A stretch of DNA of 64,000 nt from Myxococcota bacterium (GCA_022447545.1 JAKVBI010000004.1:21642-85641); one strand, 5' to 3'. Positions 51,930 through 60,672 are shown, counted from the stretch's first letter. Notes: generated by a model from the letters alone, not told the origin. A program made the numbers and translations.

Positions 51930-53659
51930 ATAGACTTTCGAAGTTTTTGACCACCACGACCTGCGCACTGCTCGTAGCCGTGTGTGGTCTGCTCGTCACC
52001 ACCAGCGCGAACGCTGACGTCGCCCGTCGGGTGCTGGCACGTGCTGAACCCGACGCCTGCTATACGCCCGGCGGACCGCCCCATGCCGTGGGTACCTACG
52101 ATGAAGAGGGCAGCCTCGTATCATGCCCCGAGGGCTCAGTCGAGAAGACCAATCAGACCTACCTCTGGGGAATGGCCCATGGGGAAACACCCAACGGTGT
52201 GGAAGTGCTCTGGTTTGGGACCGGCGCGAATGTCGCATGTACGACCGCGGGCACCTTTCTGGGCGCAGAGGAAAGCGCATCTACGATCAATGCCTGTGAA
52301 TACAACCTGAGCGAGTTCGCTCAAGCCAACCCAGGCATCAACCCGAATCTCGGTGACTGGGTCGAGCCCAAGATCTACAGCTATGTCCCTTCGGCAGAAG
52401 TCCTCATCGACCGCACGCCTGACGATCCGAACATGCAACGGGTGGTCGGATTCCGCTCGGCAGGGCTCCACAACAACGTGGCATTTCTCGCGGGTGGAAG
52501 CTTGGACGGTGGGATCATCATGTTCGCCTTCAATGCGTTCACGGGTGAGTACATCGGATCCCGAGAGTTCGGGCGGTTCAAGACGATCCGCAAGTGGACC
52601 GTCGTCAACGACGTGCTTTACGCCGGCGCGGGAACCCCGGGTCGAAATGGTTCGATTCTCAAATGGGTCGGCAGCCAACGGCAGAACTGCGCGAGGAGCT
52701 ACCCCTGTACGTTCCGATTCGCTGTTGTCGGTTCCGTAGGCGGAGTCCCCCGCGAGATCACGGGATTCACCGACGAAAATGGCGACGAGCGACTCGCAAC
52801 TTCAGCTCGCGGCGTCTACATCAGCCCGCCCATCACCTCGAGCCGGGGTCTCCCTCGGGGTTCCGAATGGTTCCCGATCTGGGAGCCCGTTGATTATGAG
52901 ACCGACCCGATCGGTGCGATCGCATACGGTGGCGGTGGAATTGCCTCCATCTTCGATCCCGAAACCGGTTCGGACAGTCTCTTCTGGGGCACGATGCACG
53001 TCCCCGGTCGCGGTGGTTTCCTGCATGAGGACTGCTTCGGACTCGAGTTGCCGATCTGCTTTGGCACACCCACCACCGAAGAAGAATCCACCGCCCTGTT
53101 CTATGGAACCTACCGACGAACGACGGTGTGGAAGGCCAGCAACCCCGCGAGTGCCACACCTACGGTGGAACTCCTGTACGGCTCGGCAGAGCTTCCGACC
53201 TTCGACCCGGAAACTCGTACCTTCATCGATCAGGCCACCGGGTGGACTCCTCTGTACGGTCCCGAAGGGATCGACCCCTACAGCTATGGGAACGGCTACT
53301 CGTGGACGATTACGAACGTGGGTGGCGACAAGATCGTCGTGGGAACGCTGGACATCAGTCTGCTCCTGGGCGACAGCTACAATGCGGGAGCCGATATTTG
53401 GGTCTTCTATGACCCGAACCAAGCGGCGACGGCCCTCTACAAGGACGGCGTGAGCGGAAACGTTCTTAACTACGGAGCCCGCACGACTGCGGTTTCCTCG
53501 GATGGAACCAAGCTCTACGTCGGCACCGCGAGCATGGCCAACCTCGCAGACGGAGCAGGCGGTTGGGAACTGGTCGAGATCGACTTCGACGCCCCGGCCC
53601 CCGAATGCACGGAGGACTGCGACGACGATGGGATGACAGATGACATGACACCCCCCTGA
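51926..53659 (+). CDS. Secreted propeller-like hypothetical protein
   Basis: 577 residues. A signal peptide (KFLTTTTCALLVAVCGLLVTT with an Ala-x-Ala-like end) directs export. The body has repeated Gly/Tyr/Trp-rich beta segments such as YLWGMAHGETPN, VLYAGAGTPGRNGSILKW, SLFWGTMHVPGRGGF, KIVVGTLDISLLLGD and KLYVGTASMANLA, a pattern seen in beta-propellers. Several Cys (CYTPGG, VSCPEG, ACEYN) may form disulfides. The tail ends with a Cys/Asp-rich CTEDCDDDGMTDDM segment resembling a calcium- or anchoring-linked linker. No family recognised. A strong terminator follows. It has no neighbour in the same direction, so it is monocistronic with a leader minigene. Confidence 0.75.
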   Translation: MNRLSKFLTTTTCALLVAVCGLLVTTSANADVARRVLARAEPDACYTPGGPPHAVGTYDEEGSLVSCPEGSVEKTNQTYLWGMAHGETPNGVEVLWFGTGANVACTTAGTFLGAEESASTINACEYNLSEFAQANPGINPNLGDWVEPKIYSYVPSAEVLIDRTPDDPNMQRVVGFRSAGLHNNVAFLAGGSLDGGIIMFAFNAFTGEYIGSREFGRFKTIRKWTVVNDVLYAGAGTPGRNGSILKWVGSQRQNCARSYPCTFRFAVVGSVGGVPREITGFTDENGDERLATSARGVYISPPITSSRGLPRGSEWFPIWEPVDYETDPIGAIAYGGGGIASIFDPETGSDSLFWGTMHVPGRGGFLHEDCFGLELPICFGTPTTEEESTALFYGTYRRTTVWKASNPASATPTVELLYGSAELPTFDPETRTFIDQATGWTPLYGPEGIDPYSYGNGYSWTITNVGGDKIVVGTLDISLLLGDSYNAGADIWVFYDPNQAATALYKDGVSGNVLNYGARTTAVSSDGTKLYVGTASMANLADGAGGWELVEIDFDAPAPECTEDCDDDGMTDDMTPP

Positions 53660-53674
53660 GTCGCACCTGGATCT

Positions 53675-53699
53675 CGGGCCCCGCTAAGGCAGGGGCCCG
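53675..53699 (+). terminator. GC-rich hairpin immediately after the secreted-protein gene
   Basis: Arms CGGGCCCC / GGGGCCCG (8 bp) around a 9-nt loop, 16 bases after the stop. No U tract; acts at most as an accessory to the strong terminator at 53721. Confidence 0.45.
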
Positions 53700-53720
53700 G
53701 GGGTCCGGCTCGAGAGCAAA

Positions 53721-53766
53721 GATGGCCTGCGCGGTAACTTTGTACCGCGCAGGCCATCGCTTTTTT
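53721..53766 (+). terminator. Strong intrinsic terminator
   Basis: A 16-bp perfect stem (53721-53736 with 53743-53758, starting GATGGCCTGC) with a 6-nt loop ACTTTG, then GC and six T. Ideal rho-independent geometry for rightward transcripts of the secreted-protein gene. It also sits between convergent genes. Confidence 0.9.
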
Positions 53767-53879
53767 GCGAGCCGACCTTTGCGAGAAATCGCGTCTCAAT
53801 CAGAAATCTCTGCTCGACGAGACCGACCGGTGGTGAAGGAAAAAAACTCCGGACCGGACTCGATCCAGATGCCGCCGCT

Positions 53880-54845
53880 CTACGCGGACCCAATCATTTT
53901 TCGACGCGACGTCTGAACGAGCTTGATCTCGGGCGATAGAGTGGCTGCCGCGACACTGCGGATCTCGTTGGCGATCTCTCGGAACAACGAGCGCGCGGGA
54001 GAAGTCTTGCGCCATACGAGCGCATGGGTGCGCTGGATGTCTTCACCGTGGACCCGCGCGATGCGGAGTTCCTGCGGTCGATGGATTTCGGATCGAATAT
54101 AAAGCGCAGGCAAGAACGCGACTCCCATTCCCATCACGACCATTTGCCGCAGAGTGTCGAGACTCGTCCCCTCGTAGTCCCGTAGGAGGTGAGCGCCGAG
54201 ACGAGCGCAGAGTTCTTGAGTCTGCTGGTGAAAATGATGATGCTCCTCGATCGTGAGGACTCGTTCTCCCGCGAGATCCTTACGAACGATGCGGCTCTTT
54301 TCGGCCAGCCGATGGTCCGACGACATCACCAGCCTGACGGGCTCGTTGAACAGAGGTACGACCGTCAGGTCCGGTTGGTCCACGGGCAGCGGCGTGAGGA
54401 TCAGGTCATGATCTCCCGACACGAGGGCGGACTCGAGGTTCCTCGGCGCGTCTTCGCGCACATAGAGCTTGAGTGCGGCATAGCGTTTGTGGACTGCCGG
54501 GAGCACGTGGGGGAGCAGGTAGGGCCCGAGCGTCGGAGTGACCCCGAGGCGATAAGTAGCCGCAGGGCCCAGCGCAAGGGACTCCGCCTGGTCGCACAAG
54601 CCCTGCAACTCCTCAAGCAAGCGCCGGGCACCAGGCAACAGTTCCCGTGCCGCAGCCGTCATGATCGTGCCCGCACGTGACCGCTCGAAGAGTTGGAGGC
54701 CAAAGGACTCTTCGAGCGCCGCGATCTGGTGACTCAGCGTCGGTTGACTGACATCCAGCGTGGCCGCAGCGCTCCGGAAATTCAACGTTTCGACCACGGA
54801 CACGAAGTACTGGACTTGCCGGATGGTCGGACTTCGTCTCTTCAA
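53880..54845 (-). CDS. LysR-type regulator, OxyR-like but without the peroxidatic cysteine
   Basis: 321 residues from a TTG at 54845 (weak ribosome site). N-terminal helix-turn-helix: RQVQYFVSVVETLNFRSAAATLDVSQPTLSHQIAALEESFGLQLFER. The effector domain follows. Aligning with E. coli OxyR (EDGHCLRDQAMGFC), this protein has EEHHHFHQQTQELC: the Cys199 position is His204 and the Cys208 position is Cys213. A classical disulfide switch is therefore impossible. An OxyR-consensus operator sits 34 bp upstream, so autoregulation is likely. It may sense another signal or bind metal through the His cluster. Divergent from carbonic anhydrase. Confidence 0.85.
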   Translation of the reverse strand: MKRRSPTIRQVQYFVSVVETLNFRSAAATLDVSQPTLSHQIAALEESFGLQLFERSRAGTIMTAAARELLPGARRLLEELQGLCDQAESLALGPAATYRLGVTPTLGPYLLPHVLPAVHKRYAALKLYVREDAPRNLESALVSGDHDLILTPLPVDQPDLTVVPLFNEPVRLVMSSDHRLAEKSRIVRKDLAGERVLTIEEHHHFHQQTQELCARLGAHLLRDYEGTSLDTLRQMVVMGMGVAFLPALYIRSEIHRPQELRIARVHGEDIQRTHALVWRKTSPARSLFREIANEIRSVAAATLSPEIKLVQTSRRKMIGSA

Positions 54846-54878
54846 GTGATGGTCCGTCTGAATGAATCACAATGTATT

Positions 54879-54897
54879 TGATAGATAAAATCTATCA
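54879..54897. promoter_or_regulatory. OxyR-type operator TGATAGA-TAAAA-TCTATCA
   Basis: Perfect palindrome with 7-bp arms. The core ATAG-A-T-AAA-A-T-CTAT (54881-54895) matches every fixed base of the ATAGntnnnanCTAT half-site. It lies 34 bp upstream of the LysR start and 230 bp from the carbonic anhydrase start. The second ATAG...CTAT of the full two-site consensus is not evident. Confidence 0.8.
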
Positions 54898-55126
54898 GTT
54901 TTTTTCATCTCGCGACATTTTCTTTTCAAGGACAGCCTCTAAGATGGCTCATGAACCGGACCGTAAAGGCCAAGAGCCTCTGCAAACCACCCGGAGATCT
55001 CCTATTTCGTTTAGCGGAGGACCGAGGCCCCGGTCATTCCAAATTCTCACCGAGCCCCGAGACCCCTGCCCAAAAATATTGGGCCAGAGATCTGATCGGC
55101 TCTCTCAGTGACCCGAGACACCCATC

Positions 55127-55783
55127 ATGCATGCCCACACCCAAGAAACACGCGACTCCCTCCTACCCGCCGACGCCCTGCGACTCCTCAAAGAGGGGAA
55201 TGCGCGCTTCGTGTCAAACTCCAGGGCGGACCGCAACCTCCTGCAGCAGGTAAGCGAGACACGAGATGGCCAGTTCCCGTTTGCCGCGGTCCTGAGCTGT
55301 ATCGATTCACGCACATCGGCGGAGTTGGTCTTCGATCAGGGGCTGGGTGACATCTTCAGCTGTCGAATCGCTGGGAATTTCTTGAATGACGACATTCTGG
55401 GTAGCCTCGAATTTGCCTGCCACGTCGCTGGAGCCAGGCTCATCGTCGTGCTCGGTCACTCTCGCTGCGGCGCCATCAAAGGAGCGTGTGACGGAGTCGA
55501 GCTCGGTCATCTGACCGGCATGCTCTCCAAGATCCGCCCTGCCGTCGATGCAGTGGAGCAACCGACCGATGCCTCCTCGCGCACTTCGGCCAACGGAGAG
55601 TTCGTCGAGGCCGTCGCCGCGGAAAATGTTCGGCGCGTGGTCGAGGCGATTCCCGAAAGAAGCCAGATTCTCGGCGAGATGAAATCGAGTGACGCGATCG
55701 ACATCGTCGGCGGATTCTATGACGTCACCGACGGATCCGTGAAGTTTCTGCCCGTGCCGTCTTCCATATCCGGTGGGAGCTAG
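55127..55783 (+). CDS. Beta-class carbonic anhydrase
   Basis: 218 residues. Zinc and proton-transfer residues are complete: LSCIDSRTSAE (Cys58, Asp60, Arg62) and VLGHSRCGAI (His111, Cys114). The GSLEFACHVAGARLIVVLGHS segment is typical of clade-B beta enzymes; no signal peptide, so cytoplasmic. It interconverts CO2 and bicarbonate. The ATG at 55127 has only a weak upstream site. A degraded SulP (bicarbonate/sulfate) transporter gene follows 55 bases later, the classic CA-SulP pairing. The divergent OxyR-like gene suggests joint control. Confidence 0.92.
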   Translation: MHAHTQETRDSLLPADALRLLKEGNARFVSNSRADRNLLQQVSETRDGQFPFAAVLSCIDSRTSAELVFDQGLGDIFSCRIAGNFLNDDILGSLEFACHVAGARLIVVLGHSRCGAIKGACDGVELGHLTGMLSKIRPAVDAVEQPTDASSRTSANGEFVEAVAAENVRRVVEAIPERSQILGEMKSSDAIDIVGGFYDVTDGSVKFLPVPSSISGGS

Positions 55784-55838
55784 CGCGTGATGCGCCCGAT
55801 CACCGATTGACTGAAACGGAGCGTATGACTCCGGTCGC

Positions 55839-56647
55839 GTGAGGAAACCAGCAACGAACGAGCCGCAAGGGTCGAACCCGGCGTCCAGCAACAACCCGCC
55901 CGTCAACCAGGTTCAGGAATTCCTCGCGGGGCTCACCGTGAGCTTCGTGGTCACGCTGAGCGTTTCACTGCTCGGCCTCGACATCCAGCGCGTGGCCCTG
56001 GCCGCCACATTCAGCAGCCTGGGAGACCTGGGGGCGATGTTCACCCAGCACATGCCCACCGAATGGGCCCCCGCGCTCATCCTCCTCGGTCTGCCCTTCG
56101 CATTGCAGCACGCGATGCTGGCCTATCTGGACACCCTGCTGACGTCACTGGTCGTCGACAAGAAGGTCGATGAGATGTACGGCACCGGTGAGACCACCGC
56201 GCAGTCGCATTCTTCGGGGGCATTCCCGGTGCACAGGCCACGCTCCGATCGGTGCTCATTCTGAACGTGGGTGCGCGGACGAGAGTGGCCGGAGTGCTGG
56301 TCGGCATTTTCGTGATGATCGAGATGTTGATCTTCCAGGACTTGATCGCGCTCATCCCCCAGGCCGTGTTCACCGGCGTACTCATCAAGGTGGGATACGA
56401 CGTCTTCGACTGGGAGCCGGTTCGTGTGTACCTGAGAAGCTTCCGCGAACCCAACGCACCGCCGGCGAGCGCAACCGAGCCACGGGTTCCTCATCTGGAC
56501 ATGTTGTTCATCGCTGGGACGACCCTCGTGACGGTGATGGTCAACCTGAATGTCGCGGTCGTCTCCTTCTGCGTCCTGTTCTTCGTGGTGAGCCGCTTCA
56601 CGACCGTGCCCGACCTCGAAACCGCGGGGGATCAGGCCGGCGCCTGA
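55839..56647 (+). pseudogene. SulP-family anion transporter, N-terminally truncated and frameshifted
   Basis: The first frame (GTG 55839) contains DTLLTSLVVDKKVDEMYGTG, the SulP DSLLTSLVADK motif, but only about 100 residues precede it, where about 200 are normal. It then leaves frame near 56200-56215. Frame two restores FFGGIPGAQATLRSV and LNVGARTRVAGVLVGIFV, then IPQAVFTGVLIKVGYDVFDW, all SulP C-terminal motifs. Comparing with intact SulP suggests loss of roughly nine residues plus a frame change. A sequencing or assembly error could explain the frameshift, but not the missing N-terminus. If decayed, bicarbonate uptake next to the carbonic anhydrase is lost. Confidence 0.75.
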
Positions 56648-56670
56648 CCCTCCTTCCCTCGGTTGAAGCA

Positions 56671-56695
56671 GTCCGCCCCCCCTCGGGAGGCGGAC
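56671..56695. terminator. Bidirectional GC stem between convergent genes
   Basis: GTCCGCC / GGCGGAC (7 bp) with an 11-nt loop, between the SulP remnant end and the hypothetical gene end. No U tract on either side; possible weak bidirectional stop. Confidence 0.4.
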
Positions 56696-56717
56696 ACACC
56701 ATCCCCGCCGGGAGTAC

Positions 56718-57863
56718 TCAGGGGCATGGGCTCCCGGGTTTTCCGGGACCCGGCGGAGTCCACGGACCCCAATCGCCCCAGTCGATGTTCGCCATGCTGC
56801 AGGGAGACCGGCTCGCCGGCGGCGACGTATAACCGGCGGGCGGCGGACAGGTCGCGTTCGTATCCATTTCGGTCAATCGCGTCTGGCCCGTGCGCGTGCG
56901 TGTTTGACAGACTCGGCAACTCGTACAGTCCGTGTAGATCTTGCGCTGACATCGTTGTTCGGTCTCTGTGACCGTCGCCGTGTACGTATTCACCGTGATG
57001 CAACCACCCGTCACGGGCCGCGTCCCGGGTGTCCCTGGCCCGAAGGTGCCAGTACAACTGCGCCCGAAAGGGCCGGAGTCGACGATATGTTCATCGCATT
57101 GGATCTTGCCCGGGCCTCCGCCGCCGCAGAGTTTGGAGTCAATGGATTCGTCAATCAGGTCGAAGCCGACCCAGAGGTCTTCCTGTTGGCGCTCGAACCC
57201 ATCCGCCAACCCATCGAGCAGTTGATCGCGCCGGCACTTGCTCGTGAACAGGTCGGCATGGGCGGCCTGCCATCCGGCGTCGACGAGTGCTTTCAAGAGT
57301 TTCGTGGGGTCCGGCTGGGATTGCACCAGTCGAAGGAATGGGTCGTTGGAAAGCAAACCCGTTTCGAAGGGCTCTCGAGTCGCAATGTCGCCTCGACCGT
57401 CGGGGAGAGACTCCGGATCCACGGGCCAACGAGAGTCTGTTTCGCGAGACAGCCCAAGAGTGTCCTTCACATCCTCGAGCACTTCCTTCTGATCCGCGGC
57501 ACCCCAGGAATAGCCGGACCAGGATTCGCCTTCGCGGATGAACCACATCGATCCGATGTTGTCGTCGCGAAGTTCGCGTCGGTTGGCGAGCACGACGATC
57601 GATTGCACTTCTCCGTCGCCTAAGATCGGAATGTATTGCCAGCCCTCCCACGACACGGACGCACCGTTGGGGCTCGATGCAGAACAGGCTTCCACCCCGT
57701 GGTCGAGGGCACGCTCGACGGGCGCCGCAAAACGGGCGATGCGCCCTCGGCTCTCGATTTCCCGGGCGCCGGCTCCCTCTGTGATGGCCAACATCCACGT
57801 GAAGGCCAGGGCCCAAATCCAGGATGAGGACCTGCTCCGACAGTCACCAACTGATTTCTGCAT
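56718..57863 (-). CDS. Exported hypothetical protein with Cys-rich C-terminus
   Basis: 381 residues from the ATG at 57863, where a signal peptide starts (WIWALAFTWMLAITEGAGA); the longer frame has no ribosome site. The N-terminal third looks globular (YIPILGDGEVQSIVVLANRR, MWFIREGESWSGYSWG). The C-terminal 150 residues are Gly/Cys/Thr-rich (KIQCDEHIVDSG, GCITVNTYTATVTETEQRC, CTSCRVCQTRTRTG) with many paired Cys, then a Pro/Gly tail. It suggests an extracellular, disulfide-rich module of unknown fold. No family recognised. Its promoter region contains the repeated GTGGGAA palindromes. Confidence 0.7.
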   Translation of the reverse strand: MQKSVGDCRSRSSSWIWALAFTWMLAITEGAGAREIESRGRIARFAAPVERALDHGVEACSASSPNGASVSWEGWQYIPILGDGEVQSIVVLANRRELRDDNIGSMWFIREGESWSGYSWGAADQKEVLEDVKDTLGLSRETDSRWPVDPESLPDGRGDIATREPFETGLLSNDPFLRLVQSQPDPTKLLKALVDAGWQAAHADLFTSKCRRDQLLDGLADGFERQQEDLWVGFDLIDESIDSKLCGGGGPGKIQCDEHIVDSGPFGRSCTGTFGPGTPGTRPVTGGCITVNTYTATVTETEQRCQRKIYTDCTSCRVCQTRTRTGQTRLTEMDTNATCPPPAGYTSPPASRSPCSMANIDWGDWGPWTPPGPGKPGSPCP

Positions 57864-58068
57864 GATTGATCTGTTCCGTTCCCGTCCGGGGCGTTCCGAC
57901 CCCGCCACTTTGGTGTCCTCGGTCTGCCGAGTCCGGGCCGAAGTTTCCAGTCGAAGCCCATAGAGGCGGCGGGAAGCCGATCCCCGGTAATGGACTACGA
58001 GTTCAAGAACTTCGGGCCGGGTGGACCCCTGCCCCAACACAGCGGCCCCGAAGACGAAAGTTATAAAT

Positions 58069-58120
58069 GTGGGAAATTTTCCCACTCCATTTACCGAATA
58101 GTAAGTGGGAATTTTTTCCA
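58069..58120. promoter_or_regulatory. Repeated GTGGGAA operator-like palindromes
   Basis: A perfect 17-bp palindrome GTGGGAAA-T-TTTCCCAC (58069-58085) is followed 36 bp downstream (centre to centre) by an imperfect copy GTGGGAATTTTTTCCA (58105-58120). A leftward TATAAC-like -10 box lies just beside the first. They are 206-257 bp upstream of the gene starting at 57863. Candidate repressor or activator sites. Confidence 0.5.
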
Positions 58121-58169
58121 TGTCAATGAGGGTCTGAGACACCCCCTGACGGATCCAGCGACAGCCTGG

Positions 58170-59000
58170 CTAGGGGGACACGGTGTACTGACCCGAAGAG
58201 AGCTTGGGGAGTTCGGAATTCGCCGCGTAGATGTCGACGTCGTAGGTACCCGCCGGCCAGCCCCCGGGCTCCTCGATCCAGACGAAGCTCGATTCGTCCT
58301 CGCGCCAAACGGGGAAGTGTTTGAAGAGCAACAGTTCCCGCCGGTCGGATCGGGACCACTTGACCAGTACCTCTTCTCCAGGAACCTCATCCGGTGAGAA
58401 GACGGCGTAGATTCGCTCACTGCCGGATCCGAAGTCTTCAGCCGAACCGACTGGGAAGCCCTGACTGTCGATCTCGCTGGTGAACTCGACCCGGGGCAGG
58501 CGTGGATCTGAATAGGCGGTGTCCGTGATCACCCCCTCCATGGCCACAGCCGAAAGCCGGCGTGCGAAGCCGCGAACGTCGCGGATGCCATCGAAGTCGG
58601 CATCGGTCAGGTCAGTGAGGCTGGTCACCACAGTGACCAGCTCGCGATCGCTCATCTGGTCGATCGTGTGGCCGACCACAGCTTCCGGATCGATGGCCCA
58701 GGAAAGCGCGCTCATCGCAAGTTCTGCCGGGCCGCGCTCGAACCAGCCAGCCGTGGGCTCTCCGATCTCCGGTTCCTCCGGCTCTTCTTCCGCCGTCGCC
58801 GCGCTCTCGAGGCCGCTGGACGAAACTGCGGACGGGAGATCGATGGTGGCCATCGCTGCAGGCCCCGGTCGCGCTGCAGCGACCCCGGCCTTCTGAGCCG
58901 GAGCCGCCGCAGGGCTGTGTCCAAGACCGAGACCTGTCGTGATGCCAGCGGCGAAGATCCAGAGCAGCGTGAAGCTCGAAAACCGACCCCTGCCGCTCAT
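58170..59000 (-). CDS. Exported hypothetical protein
   Basis: 276 residues from the ATG at 59000. An N-terminal hydrophobic segment (FTLLWIFAAGITTGLGLG) is followed by an Ala/Pro-rich linker and an acidic low-complexity stretch (EEEPEEPEIGEPT). A mostly helical region contains MSDRELVTVVTSLTDLTDADFDG. A C-terminal beta-rich domain has IYAVFSPDEVPGEEVLVKWSR, VWIEEPGGWPAGTYDVDIY. The latter resembles immunoglobulin-like or periplasmic ligand domains with a W-x-P-G-x-Y pattern. No named family recognised. Overlaps the lipoprotein gene by four bases (ATGA), so the pair is co-translated. Confidence 0.7.
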   Translation of the reverse strand: MSGRGRFSSFTLLWIFAAGITTGLGLGHSPAAAPAQKAGVAAARPGPAAMATIDLPSAVSSSGLESAATAEEEPEEPEIGEPTAGWFERGPAELAMSALSWAIDPEAVVGHTIDQMSDRELVTVVTSLTDLTDADFDGIRDVRGFARRLSAVAMEGVITDTAYSDPRLPRVEFTSEIDSQGFPVGSAEDFGSGSERIYAVFSPDEVPGEEVLVKWSRSDRRELLLFKHFPVWREDESSFVWIEEPGGWPAGTYDVDIYAANSELPKLSSGQYTVSP

Positions 59001-59152
59001 CCTTCGCTGCCACCGTAGCCATAGTCGCTGTTCCCGGAACTGCCACCACCACCCTCACCGCCGTTGTAACCGTAGGGAGGCTCGTCGCACCCCGACGACC
59101 CAAGTACGACGACCAGGCCCAAGAGGACCATGAGGAACGTTTTTCCAGGCAT
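58997..59152 (-). CDS. Small lipoprotein, Gly/Tyr-rich
   Basis: 51 residues from the ATG at 59152 with AAAGGAGACG upstream. The signal peptide MPGKTFLMVLLGLVVVLGSS ends in a lipobox LGSSGC, with Cys22 as lipidation site. The mature part is a short Gly/Ser/Tyr-rich tail (YGYNGGEGGGGSSG). It is probably an outer-membrane or periplasmic lipoprotein. The stop overlaps the start of the exported protein at 59000, so the two are a unit. Confidence 0.75.
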   Translation of the reverse strand: MPGKTFLMVLLGLVVVLGSSGCDEPPYGYNGGEGGGGSSGNSDYGYGGSEG

Positions 59153-59352
59153 CTCGTCTCCTTTCGTCGCAAACAACCCGCATGGGGTGTTTCGACATTT
59201 CGCAGGTTGCGAACAAAGGTCGGGCGAGGAGCGAATCCGGATCACCGCTACGCGGCGAACTCTGAATCGAATTCAACGTGCGCTCGGCGAAACCCGGGCG
59301 GAACACGAGCGTCGAGACCCGGTCCCCTAGAAAACAGTCGTTTTCTGGGAAC

Positions 59353-60672
59353 TTACGGCCGCGGAGCGGACGTTAACGACTGAACCAACTCGGCAATGGA
59401 GAGTGCCAGGGCTCGCGCCACGGGCTCGAGGGCCTCACCCGAGGTGCTGTCCGCGAAGTCGTCACGCGTGTGAAATTTCCGGAACGCTCCGTAGAACCCG
59501 AAGGAGCGATAGCCGCGGTTCATGATGAACGCCAAAGTCCCAGCGGTTCGTTCGGACTGCAACGCGGGTTCAAACCCGACAGGCCCCAGATGGCGATTCA
59601 GCGCAGGCGAAAGTGCTTCGTCGTTGTAGTCGAGACGCGAGTATCTCAGCGCGACCGCGCCGTCGTCTCCTTCTGTCTGGGTGACGATCGAAGCTCCCAG
59701 ATGCACCCAGAAGAGAACGTCCTCCGGATCCGGCGCGCTGGAGATGAACTCGCGCATTCCCATGAAGTCCAATTCGTGACCGGCAGTCCCCAGAAAGACC
59801 AGGTGTACCGGCAAGTCACTCGACGAAGCCCAGCGGGCCAGGCCGCGCCAGAGCGCGACGCCAGGGCCTCGTTCTCCACCTGCCGCGAACCAACCGGTCG
59901 TTGGCGTCGAAATCACGACGGTTTTGTCGGTGGGGGAGCGTGACGGGAGGTAGCCGATCACGTTGTGCCCGACGGAGTTCGGCCGGGACGAACCGAAGAC
60001 GTAGAGCTTGTCGACCGTAATGGTATTCGATGAGCCACCGGCCAGCAGATCCCTGTCTTCATCGCCGACCACCACGATCGGCATCGGAAATGGCGTCTCG
60101 GCGGACTCGAGAGACGCGTTGATCCCCATCACTTCGGGTAAGAGGTTGTTCACCAGAATCATCCCCGATGGCCCGGAAGCAATCTCTTCGGACAAGACTC
60201 CATCGGAATCGAGAGATCCCTGGCTATAGCCCCGGACTTCCAGAACTCTGACCGGCTCATCGATCAGCGTCGAGTCGTTGGGATACCAGAGAGGGAAGCA
60301 CTCTCTGCGCAACCCTTCGACCCAGAGCGCACAGCCGTAGAGTTGGTAACGATCGAGACCGAATTCCTGGAAGGTCAGGCGGTACCCGGCCTGGCGCAAG
60401 CTCCGAGCGAGCCAGCCGTTGATACGTCGACTGGCAGAACTCCCCGTCCGTTTTTTCAAACCGAGCGAGACATAGCGCTCCACGTCGGCAAAGAGACGCG
60501 ACCCTTCGAGAGCCTCGAGGCCTGGCCGAGGGTTCGTTTGTGACGCGTCCTCTTTCTCCGCAGAGGGTCTCAGCTCGGAGGGCTCCGAGGCCGACCCCCC
60601 TGCTATCAGTAGGGGGGTCAGGGCGGCCGCCAGAAAGCCCGCTGCTCGTTTCAGCCAAACCACAGTGTCCAA
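59353..60672 (-). CDS. M28-like exported protein lacking most metal ligands
   Basis: 439 residues, start TTG 60672 or GTG 60663. N-terminal signal-like stretch (RAAGFLAAALTPLLIAGGS). A PA-like insert region (YSQGSLDSDGVLSEE, GMILVNNLLPEVMG) and an M28-type core follow: VVISTPTTGWFAAGGERGPGVALWRGLARW aligns to the usual HxD...GPG...ELAR, and HLVFLGTAGHELDFMG to the DGEE motif. The first His-x-Asp is replaced (TPT), the Asp of the next ligand is replaced, and only a His-Glu pair in AGHELDF and a His in FHTRDDF remain. It may be a non-catalytic or altered M28 relative. Exported; function unknown. Confidence 0.7.
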   Translation of the reverse strand: MDTVVWLKRAAGFLAAALTPLLIAGGSASEPSELRPSAEKEDASQTNPRPGLEALEGSRLFADVERYVSLGLKKRTGSSASRRINGWLARSLRQAGYRLTFQEFGLDRYQLYGCALWVEGLRRECFPLWYPNDSTLIDEPVRVLEVRGYSQGSLDSDGVLSEEIASGPSGMILVNNLLPEVMGINASLESAETPFPMPIVVVGDEDRDLLAGGSSNTITVDKLYVFGSSRPNSVGHNVIGYLPSRSPTDKTVVISTPTTGWFAAGGERGPGVALWRGLARWASSSDLPVHLVFLGTAGHELDFMGMREFISSAPDPEDVLFWVHLGASIVTQTEGDDGAVALRYSRLDYNDEALSPALNRHLGPVGFEPALQSERTAGTLAFIMNRGYRSFGFYGAFRKFHTRDDFADSTSGEALEPVARALALSIAELVQSLTSAPRP

